A stretch of 64,000 bases of DNA from Pseudorasbora parva (GCF_024679245.1 NC_090178.1:48765425-48829424), one strand, 5' to 3'. Numbered from the stretch's first letter, positions 10,628-21,897 are shown. The notes: generated from the letters alone by a model not told the origin. Numbers and translations: made by a program.

Positions 10628-12250
10628 ATGACAGAGCTGATCCAGGGCTTACGAGCCCCCTCGCAGAGCAGACCCCGGTGGAAAGCGAGTCCTTCCCTGG
10701 TCTCCTCTGTCAGGGTGCAGTCGTTACCAGTGCCTCGACACCGGGCCGCTATGCCACCCGAGTCCAGGCCGGTAACACTGCCTCGCTGCCCCACCGAGGG
10801 TACGCCGGTGCTCCATATGACCCCGTTGGTACACTCCCTGGGAGCGTGGCTACAGCTGCCGGGTCTGTCCCGCTGGGTCGCACGGACCATCCGGCTCGGC
10901 TATGCGATTCAGTTCGCGCAAGCTCCTCCCCGCTTCCGGGGTGTCCGGTACACCATGGTGGGGTCCAATGCCCCTGTCACGTGTGTGGAGATCGCGACCC
11001 TACTGGCGAGGGGTGCGGTCGAGCTCGTCCCTACAGCCGAGATGAAGTCCGGCTTCTACAGCCCCTACTTCATTGTACCGAAGAATTCTGGTGGGTTACG
11101 GCCGATCCTGGACATTCGCGTCCTGAACCGATCCCCTTACAGGCTTCCGTTCAGGATGTTGACTGCGAAAGCCTTTTCGAGTGTGTTCGTCCATGCGATT
11201 GGTTTGCAGCAATCAACCTGAAGGACGCGTACTTCCATGTGTTCATCCTTCCGCGACTCAGACCGTTCCTACGGTTTGCGTTCGAAGGGCGGGCATATCA
11301 GTATGCCGTACTACCATTCGGGCTAGCTCTGTCCCCTCGCGTCTTCACGAAGATTGTCGAGGCAGCCCTTGCGCAACTCATGCAGCAAGGGGTTCGCATC
11401 CTGAACTATCTCGACGACTGGCTCATACGGGCCACTCTCGGGACCAGGTGTGCGAACACAGAGACCTGGTTCTCCACCACTTAGCTCGTCTGGGCCTTCG
11501 GGTCAACTGGGAGAGGAGAAAACTCTGCCCAGTGCAGAGGATCTCTTTTCTCGGTATGGAGATCGACTCGGTCGCCATGTGTGTGCAGCTTCCGACGTGC
11601 GCGCGCAGTCACTGCTGACTTGCCTCCGTCAGTTAGCAAGAGAGCGGTTCCACTGAAACTGTTTCAGAGGCTCCTGAGGCATATGGCATCTGCAGCCGCA
11701 GTGACGCCGCTCGGATTGCTTCATATGAGACCGCTTCAGCACTGGCTTCGCGATCGAGTCCCGAGATGGCATGGCAGTCTGGCACGCTCCGGGTCCCAGT
11801 GACTCGGGCCTGCAGACAGACACTCACCCAGTGGTCGAACCTCAGCTTCTACGGGCAGGTGTGCCCTTAGAACGAGTTTCCCGGCATGTTGTTGTGTCAA
11901 CAGATGCATCCACCACGGGCTGGGGTGCCATGTGCAATGGACATGCAGCCGCCGGCTCTTGGTCAGAGAGCCAGAGCCGCCTGCATATCAATTGCCTCGA
12001 GTTGCTGGCAGTACGGTTCGCCCTGCACCGCTTCCTAGCGTTGTTGAAGGGTCAACACGTTCTAATCAGATCGGATACACGGCTGTAGTAGCGTACATCA
12101 ACCACCAGGGCGGTCTATGCTCCCGCCGCATGTCTCAACTCGCCCGCCATCTCGTTCTATGGAGTCAGAAGCGCCTGAGGTCCCTTCGTGCTGTCCATAT
12201 CCCGGGGATCCTGAACCGTGCAGCCGACAAGCTCACGATTTCAGCCAATC
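10628..12250 (+). pseudogene. DIRS reverse transcriptase-RNase H relic
   Basis: DIRS-type RT motifs appear in order: SGFYSPYFIVPK (about 11050), INLKDAYFHVFI (about 11212, motif A), FGLALSP, and LNYLDDWLI (about 11401, catalytic YLDD). RNase H follows with STDASTTGWGA (about 11897), CLELLAV, RSDT and HIPGILNRAADKLT (about 12200). The reading frame changes at about 11165, 11430, 11595, 11645, 11800 and 12068, so it is a clear pseudogene. The catalytic residues are still legible across frames, suggesting indel decay without long neutral drift. It lies between gag and YR as in complete DIRS elements. Confidence 0.88.
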
Positions 12251-12639
12251 CCTGGGGAGTGGAGACTCCTTCCCTAGTCGGTCCAGCTGATCTGGGATCA
12301 GTTCGGGGATGCACAGGTAGATCTGTTGCCTCCCACGACCTGTCCCATTGCAGCCTGTACTATTCCCTGACCGAGGGCACGCTCGGCACGGATGCACCAG
12401 CGCACAGCTACCTACGCAAGTATGCGTTTCCCCCAGTGAGCCTTCTTGCACGTGTTTTGTCTAAGGTCAGGGAGGACAAGGAGCAGGTCACGTTGGTCGC
12501 CCCGTTCTGGCACGGCCGGACCTGGTTCCCAGAACTTGTTCTCCTTGCGACAGCCCCTCCCTGGCCGAGTCCTCTGAGACAGGATCTCCTCTCTCTGAGA
12601 CGGGGGAACCCTGTGGCACCCGCGTCCCGATATTGGAGC

Positions 12640-13673
12640 CTCCACGTGTGACTCCTGGACAGGACGCGGCAGGTTTGAGTACCCTACCACCTACGGTGGT
12701 GGCTACCATCATTTCCGCTCGGGCCGAGTCCACGAGACAGGCCTATGCGTTGAAGTGGAACCTCTTCGTCTTTGGTGCTCTTCTCGCCAAGAAGACCCCT
12801 GGAAATGCCCGATCGGGTCATCTTGCGCTCAATGCGCTCTCTTCCTCCAAGAAGGGTTGGATCGAAGGCTGTCTCCATCCACCCTGAGGCCGCTTTCGCC
12901 ACTTATCATGACCTCTTGGACGGTAAAACGGTAAGTAAGCACGACCTGGTCATCAGGTTCCTGAGGGGTGCGAGGAGACTACATCCTCCTCGTGCTCCTC
13001 TCGTACCCTCTTGAGACCTCTCAGTAGTTCTAAGTGCTTTGCAGAGGGCCCCATTTGAGCCTTTGCGGTCAGTAGATGTTAAGTTCTTGTCTATGAAGAC
13101 AGCGCTCCTGACCACATTGGCCTCCATCAAGAGGGTAGGGGACCTGCAGGCATTTTCGGTTGACGAAGCGTCCCTGGAATTCGGGCCGGCTGACTCTCAC
13201 GTGATCCTGAGACCCCGGCCTGGATATGTGCCCAAGGTTCCCACCAGAGAAGGTGGTGAACCTGCAAGCGCTGCCTTTGGAGGAGGCAGACCCAGCCTTG
13301 GCATTGCTCTGTCCAGTACGCGCCCTTCCTGCTTACGTAGACAGGACGCAGTGTTTCAGGACCTCAGACCAGGTCTTTGTCTGTTATGGTGGGAAGTTGA
13401 AGGGAAGGCTCTCTCAAAGCAAAGGCTGTCTCACTGGTTAGTGGACACCATTGTTTTGGCTTACCAGCAGCAGGGACGTCCATGTCCCCTTGGGGTCAGG
13501 GCCCACTCCACTCGGAGTGTGGCCTCCTCTTGTGCGCTTTAGCACATGGCGCTCCGCTGACAGACATCTGCAGAGCTGCAGGCTGGGCGACACCAAACAC
13601 ATTCGCCAGGTTTTATAACCTCCGAGTGGAGCCTATATCCGACTATGTACTCGCCTTTACAAGTGGCCGGTAA
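12640..13673 (+). pseudogene. DIRS tyrosine recombinase relic
   Basis: A tyrosine recombinase replaces the DDE integrase in DIRS elements and joins circular cDNA to the target. Visible in order: STRQAYALKWNLF (about 12730, core-binding part), SKHDLVIRFLRGARR, the first catalytic Arg context ASIKRVGDL (about 13120), HSTRSVA (about 13504, the H-x-x-R box) and the Tyr context TFARFYNLRV (about 13600). A TGA at 13012-13014 stands where other copies have Trp. Frames also shift near 13240, 13400 and 13520. All catalytic residues can be read but not in one frame. Confidence 0.85.
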
Positions 13674-14188
13674 TGGATTGGCTCAGGTGTCTTCGCTTGC
13701 TCGCCATTCCACTCCACGGACTGGATACGTGCGATATTCTTCTCAGGTGAGCTCCCTGAGAGCCCTGAGCTCCTCCAGCACTGACGACGCCGATGCCAGT
13801 AAGTCTGCCCTTAGCCCAGACACTCGTGTCCGGCCAGGTGCCCTGTGTGCATGGTTCCCCTCCGGCGACCCCCACATGTGTATTTCCACCGTAAGCCTCC
13901 CTGAGCGGGTGTATTCCCTTGGCAACCTTGCCACCCCCTGGGGTTAAAAATCCACCTGCGGCTGGTACCCCAGGTATCTCCCGTATGCAGCCCCTCGGGT
14001 CATACGTGTTTTCTTAAGTCCTCCCTACGGGTAGGCATCTTGGCGCATATCTCCTCCTGGAATATGCCTCCCAGTGTACCTTGGTATTCCTGCGTTAAGT
14101 AGAGGCCTTTGACCGTCCTAACTTGCATCAGGGCTCTCATGCTTGCGCAGGGCACTGGAAGACAGCCGAGTGGCGTTATTTCATTGAG
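13674..14188 (+). other. DIRS 3' noncoding segment
   Basis: GC-rich sequence between the YR relic and the ICR. Short open frames have no family features. Confidence 0.6.
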
Positions 14189-14298
14189 ACCCCCATTCGT
14201 CAGTCACTGATGTTACGTCGGAGTGACTGAACGAAAGGGAACGTCTCGGTTACGTATGTAACCCTCGTTCCCTGAGGAGGGAACGGAGACGTAACGTC
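14189..14298 (+). repeat. DIRS internal complementary region
   Basis: Left half 14189-14242 is complementary to 9254-9307 with one mismatch seen. Right half 14241-14298 is complementary to the outermost right end. In the DIRS1 model this bridges the two ends so that a circular full-length product can be made. Confidence 0.88.
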
Positions 14299-14344
14299 CC
14301 GCTGCCACTTCCGCTGTACCGCTGGAACGGCCGGGAGTTCAGTC

Positions 14345-14583
14345 TTGGCTCCTCAGCAGGTAACATAATGCGATTCATGCAGCTACTTCCTTATATACCC
14401 AGGTGGGTAGGCGGAGTTACGCATGTAAATCTCGCATGCCCATAGCATTGGCACTGCCATTGGGCGTTTGCTTAGATCTCGAAGATGATTGGCTTCTAGG
14501 CGAAACCCCCATTCGTCAGTCACTGACGTTACGTCTCCGTTCCCTCCTCAGGGAACGAGGGTTACATACGTAACCGAGACGTT
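14345..14583 (-). repeat. DIRS right inverted terminal repeat
   Basis: Inverted copy of the left ITR from about 14345 to 14532, then a unique outer segment ending GAGACGTT that pairs with the ICR. The inward TATA-like box is at 14390-14397 on minus. Confidence 0.88.
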
Positions 14584-16075
14584 CTATGACATGCCAGATG
14601 CGATGTAGGGGAACATTGTCATTAATGTATTTATATTTGCAGGTTCTCAACCTATATAGTTTATTCACCACATCAGGACATTAAGTTATGCAGAAGACTT
14701 TTTGAATGTATTCAGTATTTTCCTCATTTAGCAAAAGTTATTCAAATATCAAATATCCTGTGTTGGAATTGATTTGTTAATAAAGTGATTTCATATAATG
14801 TCAACCCTGTTGTCTGTGTTCTTTATTTTGTTTAATGTATTTATGTTTTTCATATTTGTTTTTCTTTTGGGGCAGTGAAAAATACAATTGCTGCAACAAT
14901 TTATCATATTTAATTGCACCAACAACACGGTTTGGTAAGATATTTCATTTTTTCCATTGGCTCAACACATTATTTCTGATTGAGCCCATTTTGACAGATA
15001 TTCAATCAGGGCAACAGAAAAATGTTGAGTCTGTAGAAATGGTTTAGTCTGAATGTTTTTTTGTTTTGTTTTTTGCAGCGTGTTGCATATATGGCAATTG
15101 ATATAGTGCACTCTTATTGGGCAATATAGATATATTATGCTATACATTTCCGTATGGGATGTAACGATGATTATCCACCTCTGGTAAATGTACTGCAAGT
15201 CTTTATTAGGATGGGCAATCTCTTTTGAACCCAGTGTAAAGATTGACTCCATGCAAGTGAGATCCTTCTGTGAATTGCTGCTTAATGCCTAACTCATCCT
15301 TCACATGTTTTGCAACCACCAACCGCAATGTTGATTGTCTTCAGTGCCCCTCTGGGGTAATTAATCAGCATGAATCATACTCCTCACTACTCTAAATCTA
15401 TGTTTAGGAGTGCCCTATAGCCATTTATTTGCTAGTCATTCCCTCGTCGAAGTGTCCTTGGACATCCCTGGTTAGTTTTTCATGATAAAGTAATTTCATA
15501 GATGGGTGGAGTGATCATTTATTGATGCTCAAATATACTGCCCTGAAACAAATAGAGCAGTTATTATGAATATAGTCCTGTGGTCCGTGGAAAGCATGGG
15601 AACTACACATTGTATATGTTGGATCCATTGTATATGTTAAATAACTGGTATCTTTAATACAAGTAATAAAAGTGTGTCTGCATGAGTAAAACAGAAATGC
15701 CAAGCACAGACTGGTAGTTCCAATTTAGGCTCTCCAGAAAACGTGCCTGAGATGACATTTCTGCAAAATGGTATTATGAGCACATTACAAGTTTTAATTC
15801 TTGCACATTTCACAACACTTTCAATGCGACATGTCCAATGAGTGGTCCTAAAACCATATCCACGTTTTATCAGAAACAGAAAAACGTTATTTTGGCAACG
15901 TTGCATTACGTTGGTTGTTGTACATATTGCGGCAGTTCGGAAATCAAATGTCCGGTGAGTGGTGATAAAGGTAAAGCTCTATCACTTTTGAAAGCAACGA
16001 CCTACCCGAATCCTAACCAAGAGAGGTAACAAATATGAAATTAAGATAAAAACAAAACCATGCAATGTTTGGAGA
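14584..16075. other. Noncoding spacer between two DIRS elements
   Basis: About 1.5 kb of AT-rich DNA without a coding pattern. Open frames here (for example 14835-15047) lack any recognisable domain. I see no clear repeat. Confidence 0.5.
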
Positions 16076-16270
16076 TGTACGTCAGAACTGAACCGACGAA
16101 TTGGGATCTGACTTTAGAGACCAATCCTACTTCGAGTGTATAAAAACGAGCCAATGAAATTTGGCATGCGATCCACGCATTCCAGGCTCCGGCCGCAGCG
16201 CGGGTATAAAACAGGAAGTGGAATGGTAGATCAGCGCTTTTTCTGCTGAGGAGCCAACTAGTGACTCGGA
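16076..16270 (-). repeat. Right ITR of minus-strand DIRS, outer end missing
   Basis: Shares GTACGTCAGAACTGAAC and CGACGAATTGGGAT with the ICR (16385-16414) in the same orientation, exactly as right ITR and ICR share their inner part in the element at 9254-14583. It contains a TATAAA at 16205-16210 facing inward. The outer segment that should pair with GGGTTACATACGTAACTGAG of the ICR is absent. Confidence 0.7.
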
Positions 16271-16301
16271 CTCCCAGCAGAAGCACAGCACCTGGCGACG
16301 G

Positions 16302-16417
16302 GACGTACGTGTCTGTTCCCTCCTTCAGGGAAGAAGGGTTACATACGTAACTGAGACGTTCCCTTTCAGTTGGTCACGTTCGACGTACGTCAGAACTGAA
16401 CTGACGAATTGGGATCC
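16302..16417 (-). repeat. ICR of minus-strand DIRS
   Basis: Similar in layout and partly in text (TTACATACGTAAC, GAGACGTTCCCTTTC) to the complement of the ICR at 14189-14298. It identifies the family of this end. Confidence 0.7.
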
Positions 16418-16904
16418 CTATTGAAAACGCCAGGATGCTGGCCCTTCCAGCGTCCTGCTTGAGCACACTGTACCGTCTAGTATGGTATGGAAGCCAGGGC
16501 TCCAAGCAGGGTGGACAGTCACTGCTGTTTCTGCAAGACCCACTCAGAATGACTATTGGATAACGCTGGGAAAGCGTGCCTGTCTCGGGAGATGGAACGC
16601 TGCGGACCACATCCCCCTGAGGGCATGGTGGTAGAGTACACATAAGGACTAGCCTAGCAGGGTAGTGCAACATATGGCAGTCTCTGGGGTGGTTCTAACC
16701 TAATTGTAGGGGGGAAAGAACACGCCCAGAGACAACAGAGCGGGCTCTGTCCAGGGAAAGACACGGGGCTAGACCGAAGGGTAGCTGGTACCGTGGAGGA
16801 ATACACATATGGGGTTGCCGTGAGGGAACCGCTACATATGGAACCCAGCCTACAACCATGTTTCACAAGCATACGGGTGCAGGCCTGGCGTCAGACGGTC
16901 CGCA

Positions 16905-17207
16905 ACATCTGACACCGATGGGGTGAAGGAGGAGCTCGACAGGGTTAGCCGGTTTCCCGGGGAACACAACTGGAGACAATAGACGCACGTATCCGGCCCA
17001 GAGGGTGGGAGTGGCGCTTGCAAGCCGACACTTAGAACGGGCACTTAACGCTCCTGTACATCTGACACCGATGGGGTGACGGAGGAGCTCGACAGGGTTA
17101 GCCGGTTTCTCGGGGAACACAACTGGAGACAATAGACGCACGTATCCGGCCCAGAGGGTGGGAGTGGCGCTTGCAAGCCGACACTAAGAACGGGCACTTA
17201 ACGCTCC
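16905..17207. repeat. 153-bp tandem duplication in DIRS 3' region
   Basis: Two copies, 16905-17057 and 17058-17207, beginning ACATCTGACACCGATGGGG. I find only about three substitutions. It lies between YR and ICR, outside any coding motif. Confidence 0.9.
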
Positions 17208-17214
17208 TGACCAC

Positions 17215-18180
17215 TGGGGGCGAGGATGCGGGAAGATACCAGCTCTACATGGAGGCTATAGAATCTAGCGAACGTGTTAGGTGTCGCCCAGCCTGCAGCT
17301 CTACATGTCTGTCAGCGAGGCGCCTTGAGCCAACGCCCAGAAAGAAGCAACACTCCTAGTGGAGTGTGCTCTTACTCCGAATGGGCAAGGCACGTCTTGG
17401 GACTGGTAAGCCAAGACTATAGCATCCACTATCCAGTGGGCTAACCTCTGCTTGGAGACAGCCTTTCCCTTCTGCTGGCCTCTGTAACAGACAAAGAGTT
17501 GCTCTGAGGTCCGAAATGCTTTGGGTCGGGTCGATGTAAGCGCGAGGAGCACGGGCCGGACACAGCAAAGCTAGGTCTGGGTCTACTTCCTCCGAAGGCA
17601 GTGCTTGCAGGTTCACTACCTGATCTTGGAAGGGAGTGGTAGGAACCTTGGGCACATATCCGGGCCGGGGTCTCAGGACAATGTGAGAGTTACCGGGCCC
17701 AAACTCCAGGTACGATTCGTTGACCGAAAGTGCATGCAGGTCCCCTACCCTCTTGATAGAGGCCAATGCAGTCAGGAGCACTGTCTTCATTGACAATATC
17801 TTAAGCTCACAAGATGCCAAAGGCTCAAAGGGAGGGCTCTGAAGTGCTCTGAGCACTAGAGCTAAGTTTCAAGAGGGTATCGAGGTTGGGCGAGGAGGAT
17901 TTAGTCTCCTCGCACCTCTGAGGAACCTGACGACTAGGTCGTGCTTCCCCACGGACTTACCTTCTACTGCATTGTGGTTTGCCGCTATTGCGGCGGCATA
18001 TACTTTGAGGGTGGAGGGAGACAGCCTTCGCTCCAACCCATCTTGCAGGAAGGGAAGCACGACACTAATCAAACACCTTCGATTGAAGCGCACCACTCAG
18101 CGAACAGGTTCCACTTTAGAGCATAGAGGCGCCTCGTAGAGGGAGCTCTAGCTGAAGAGATGGTATCTACGACTGCTTGT
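17215..18180 (-). pseudogene. DIRS tyrosine recombinase relic
   Basis: Read on minus: STRRLYALKWNLF (about 18090), SVGKHDLVVRFLRGARR, then a long good stretch with ASIKRVGDLHAL (first catalytic Arg, about 17760) and GPGNSHIVLRPRPGYVP. A frame change leads to VRAHSTRSVASF (H-x-x-R box, about 17350). After SLTD a small indel shifts the frame; AAGWATPNTFARFYS with the catalytic Tyr follows in the next frame near 17265. The family resemblance to the copy at 12640-13673 is close. It is dead by at least three frame disruptions and a stop near 17870. Confidence 0.82.
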
Positions 18181-18572
18181 GGTAGTCCATCTAGAACCTC
18201 CGTGTCTCTTCCAGGGACCAGACATGAAGATTCCAGAGGTCTGGACACAGGTGCCATAGAGTGCCCTGTCCCTGAGAAAGAAGGTCCTTCCTCAGGGGAA
18301 TGGGCCAAGGAGGGGCTGTCGCGAGGAGAGTTAGTTCTGGGAACCAGGTCCAGTTGGGCCAATAGGGCGCAACTAACAAGACCTGATCCTCGTCCTCCCT
18401 GACCTTGCACAGTGTCTGTGCAAGCAGGCTCACTGGGGGGAACGCATACTTGCGTAGGTCCTGGGGCCAGCTGTGTGCCAGTGCATCTGTGCTGAGGGTA
18501 CCCCCGGTCAGGGAATAGTACCACTGGCAATGGGTCGAGTCCTGAGAGGCAAACAGGTCTACCTGTGCGGCT
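18181..18572 (-). pseudogene. DIRS pol linker between RNase H and recombinase
   Basis: In mixed frames on minus it resembles 12240-12640 of the plus DIRS: LLAQTLCKVREDEDQVLLVAPYW-type text next to TWFPEL. This is the spacer joining RNase H to YR in DIRS pol. No catalytic motif of its own. Confidence 0.65.
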
Positions 18573-18661
18573 CCGAACTGGTCCCATATCAGCTGTACCG
18601 CCTGGGGGTTGAGTTGCCACTCTCCCGGAGGTGTCGGCTGACGAGAGAGCTCATCGGCTGT

Positions 18662-19591
18662 CTAGTTCAGTGCACCAGGGACATGAATGGCCCGAAGCGA
18701 CCTCAGCTGCTTCTGACTCCACAGGCGGGCGAGTTGGAGCAAACGACGGGAGCGTAGACCACCCTGACGGTTGATGTACGCAACGGCCGTGGTGCTGTCC
18801 GTATGGACCAGTACATGCTTGCCACGCAGCGGCCCCTTGAGGTGGCGGAGTGCCAAGTGTACTGCCAGTAACTCGAGGCACTGACCGCTCTGCCACGCCC
18901 ACCTCGGGACTCGGCCATTGAGCCAGCGTTGAAGCGGTCTCATATGAAGCAATCCGAGCGGCGTTACTGCGGCTGCAGATGCCATATGCCCCAGGAGCCT
19001 CTGAAAGAATTTCAGTGGGACCGCTGTCCTGCCTTTGAACATATTCAACCAGTTCAACACCGACTGGACTCGCTCCTCGGTGAGGTGCGCAGTCCGGTTG
19101 ACCGAGTCCAACTCCATACCGAGGTAAGAGATCCTCTGTGTGGGACAGAGTTTGCTCTTCTCTCGGTTGACCCGAAGGCCCAACAGGATGAGGTGACTGA
19201 GCACCAGGTCCCTGTGTTCGCACAACTGGTCCTTCGACTGGGCCAGTATCAGCCAATCGTCGAGGTAGTTGAGGATACGAACGCCGCGTTCTCTGAGCGC
19301 AACAATGGCTGCCTCCTCGACCTTCGTAAAGACGCAAGGCGACAGGGACAGCCCGAAGGGCAGGACCTTGTACTGATATGCTTTCCCCTCGAACGCAAAG
19401 CGTAGGAACGGTTTGTTCCTACGCTTTGCGTAGGACCTCGCCAGTAGGACCTCGATCTCTGACCTCAAGACATGAGCATTGCTGCTTCGCACGGAGGTGA
19501 AGAGGATGCCCTTGTACTTGGGCGGCCGGCGAGCGAACTGAAGACCTAGCCAGGCCCCCAGGGACTGTGCAAGCAGGACCAACGGCACCAC
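18662..19591 (-). CDS. Internally deleted DIRS RT/RNase H frame, unit 1
   Basis: A 309-codon open frame. It keeps the RT segment FGLSLSP, LNYLDDWLI (catalytic YLDD) and the thumb-like part to HMASAAAVTPLGLLHMRP, then the second half of RNase H: CLELLAV, HTDSTTAVAYINRQGG and HVPGALN. Against the plus-strand copy it lacks about 90 codons before PFLRFAFEGK, including RT motif A (LKDAYFHV), and about 60 codons between RVPRW and CLELLAV, including the first RNase H Asp (TDAS). Both deletions keep the frame. Enzymatic function is therefore not expected. The first Met is used as start; nothing else fixes it. Confidence 0.7.
   Translation of the reverse strand: MVPLVLLAQSLGAWLGLQFARRPPKYKGILFTSVRSSNAHVLRSEIEVLLARSYAKRRNKPFLRFAFEGKAYQYKVLPFGLSLSPCVFTKVEEAAIVALRERGVRILNYLDDWLILAQSKDQLCEHRDLVLSHLILLGLRVNREKSKLCPTQRISYLGMELDSVNRTAHLTEERVQSVLNWLNMFKGRTAVPLKFFQRLLGHMASAAAVTPLGLLHMRPLQRWLNGRVPRWAWQSGQCLELLAVHLALRHLKGPLRGKHVLVHTDSTTAVAYINRQGGLRSRRLLQLARLWSQKQLRSLRAIHVPGALN
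19394..19430. repeat. Perfect 16-bp hairpin at RT deletion junction (also in units 2 and 3)
   Basis: CGCAAAGCGTAGGAAC, five loop bases, then the exact complement. It recurs at 21012-21048 and 22630-22666. The stem codes both sides of the junction where about 90 RT codons are missing (ARSYAKRRNKPFLRF on minus), so the junction carries an inverted copy of its own neighbour. Confidence 0.95.
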
Positions 19592-20279
19592 AGACGTGCC
19601 CGGGGTGGGGCAGCGAAGCGGAGTGCTCTGGCCCGACTCGGGAGGACCGGAGGTGGCCCGAAGTGTTGCCCGAACATGCTAGGGTATGCAACCGCCATCA
19701 GGTGCTGCCGGCTAGGGCCAAAACCTGATGGCAGGAAACCACTAGCTGTCAGCGTGAGCCAGTTATGTGTCTCCATCAAAGGAACACGTTCCCCCCAGGG
19801 CGGCCCGAAGGAGCCTCTACCTGGCACCATTGAGGCTAGCTGTTTAAGGCCGCAGGGAAGTGGCTTAACTGGTCTCCTCAGGGAGTCCCATGAGGCCATC
19901 AACACCAGAAACCACCCATGCTAGCTGGACGAGTGTCCAAACAGTGGAGCTCGCCCTCAGGGAGGCCTGGCGAAGCCTACATCCTGGCAGCAAGGCCTGC
20001 TAATGGCTAGCTTGTCACCAAGACCGGATCCAGGAATCCTTTCTCAGGGAGGTTCAGAGGGGCCTAACACCTCACACCACGTTATACTGGCTTACCGAGC
20101 GTCCAAGCTTGGGGGCTCACCCACAGGAAGGCCTGGAGAGGCCTGCTACCTACTAGCAGGACGTGTAAGCCATCAGAAATGACTGGGGACCCGAACTGGT
20201 CCCATATCAGCTGTACCGCCTGGGGGTTGAGTTGCCACTCTCCCGGAGGTGTCGGCTGACGAGAGAGCTCATCGGCTGT

Positions 20280-21209
20280 CTAGTTCAGTGCACCAGGGAC
20301 ATGAATGGCCCGAAGCGACCTCAGCTGCTTCTGACTCCACAGGCGGGCGAGTTGGAGCAAACGACGGGAGCGTAGACCACCCTGACGGTTGATGTACGCA
20401 ACGGCCGTGGTGCTGTCCGTATGGACCAGTACATGCTTGCCACGCAGCGGCCCCTTGAGGTGGCGGAGTGCCAAGTGTACTGCCAGTAACTCGAGGCACT
20501 GACCGCTCTGCCACGCCCACCTCGGGACTCGGCCATTGAGCCAGCGTTGAAGCGGTCTCATATGAAGCAATCCGAGCGGCGTTACTGCGGCTGCAGATGC
20601 CATATGCCCCAGGAGCCTCTGAAAGAATTTCAGTGGGACCGCTGTCCTGCCTTTGAACATATTCAACCAGTTCAACACCGACTGGACTCGCTCCTTGGTG
20701 AGGTGCGCAGTCCGGTTGACCGAGTCCAACTCCATACCGAGGTAAGAGATCCTCTGTGTGGGACAGAGTTTGCTCTTCTCTCGGTTGACCCGAAGGCCCA
20801 ACAGGATGAGGTGACTGAGCACCAGGTCCCTGTGTTCGCACAACTGGTCCTTCGACTGGGCCAGTATCAGCCAATCGTCGAGGTAGTTGAGGATACGAAC
20901 GCCGCGTTCTCTGAGCGCAACAATGGCTGCCTCCTCGACCTTCGTAAAGACGCAAGGCGACAGGGACAGCCCGAAGGGCAGGACCTTGTACTGATATGCT
21001 TTCCCCTCGAACGCAAAGCGTAGGAACGGTTTGTTCCTACGCTTTGCGTAGGACCTCGCCAGTAGGACCTCGATCTCTGACCTCAAGACATGAGCATTGC
21101 TGCTTCGCACGGAGGTGAAGAGGATGCCCTTGTACTTGGGCGGCCGGCGAGCGAACTGAAGACCTAGCCAGGCCCCCAGGGACTGTGCAAGCGGGACCAA
21201 CGGCACCAC
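20280..21209 (-). CDS. Internally deleted DIRS RT/RNase H frame, unit 2
   Basis: Same 309-codon frame, exactly 1618 bases further on. Seen differences from unit 1: residue 6 is Pro instead of Leu, and a Glu-to-Lys change in the stretch HLTKERVQ. Both internal deletions and the hairpin-coded stretch SYAKRRNKPF are identical, so the deletions predate the tandem amplification. Confidence 0.7.
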   Translation of the reverse strand: MVPLVPLAQSLGAWLGLQFARRPPKYKGILFTSVRSSNAHVLRSEIEVLLARSYAKRRNKPFLRFAFEGKAYQYKVLPFGLSLSPCVFTKVEEAAIVALRERGVRILNYLDDWLILAQSKDQLCEHRDLVLSHLILLGLRVNREKSKLCPTQRISYLGMELDSVNRTAHLTKERVQSVLNWLNMFKGRTAVPLKFFQRLLGHMASAAAVTPLGLLHMRPLQRWLNGRVPRWAWQSGQCLELLAVHLALRHLKGPLRGKHVLVHTDSTTAVAYINRQGGLRSRRLLQLARLWSQKQLRSLRAIHVPGALN

Positions 21210-21897
21210 AGACGTGCCCGGGGTGGGGCAGCGAAGCGGAGTGCTCTGGCCCGACTCGGGAGGACCGGAGGTGGCCCGAAGTGTTGCCCGAACATGCTAG
21301 GGTATGCAACCGCCATCAGGTGCTGCCGGCTAGGGCCAAAACCTGATGGCAGGAAACCACTAGCTGTCAGCGTGAGCCAGTTATGTGTCTCCATCAAAGG
21401 AACACGTTCCCCCCAGGGCGGCCCAAAGGAGCCTCTACCTGGCACCATTGAGGCTAGCTGTTTAAGGCCGCAGGGAAGTGGCTTAACTGGTCTCCTCAGG
21501 GAGTCCCATGAGGCCATCAACACCAGAAACCACCCATGCTAGCTGGACGAGTGTCCAAACAGTGGAGCTCGCCCTCAGGGAGGCCTGGCGAAGCCTACAT
21601 CCTGGCAGCAAGGCCTGCTAATGGCTAGCTTGTCACCAAGACCGGATCCAGGAATCCTTTCTCAGGGAGGTTCAGAGGGGCCTAACACCTCACACCACGT
21701 TATACTGGCTTACCGAGCGTCCAAGCTTGGGGGCTCACCCACAGGAAGGCCTGGAGAGGCCTGCTACCTACTAGCAGGACGTGTAAGCCATCAGAAATGA
21801 CTGGGGACCCGAACTGGTCCCATATCAGCTGTACCGCCTGGGGGTTGAGTTGCCACTCTCCCGGAGGTGTCGGCTGACGAGAGAGCTCATCGGCTGT

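Larger units (their letters stand above)
9254..14583 (+). mobile_element. DIRS tyrosine-recombinase retrotransposon, structurally complete, coding-dead
   Basis: The element has the full architecture established for DIRS1-type retrotransposons: left ITR, gag, RT/RNase H and tyrosine recombinase, an ICR, and a right ITR. The left half of the ICR (14189-14242) is complementary to the left end (9254-9307) and its right half (14241-14298) to the right end (about 14526-14583). DIRS elements integrate as circles by a tyrosine recombinase and leave no target duplication; none is seen. All three coding regions are broken by frameshifts, so only cis-sequences remain whole. Confidence 0.9.
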
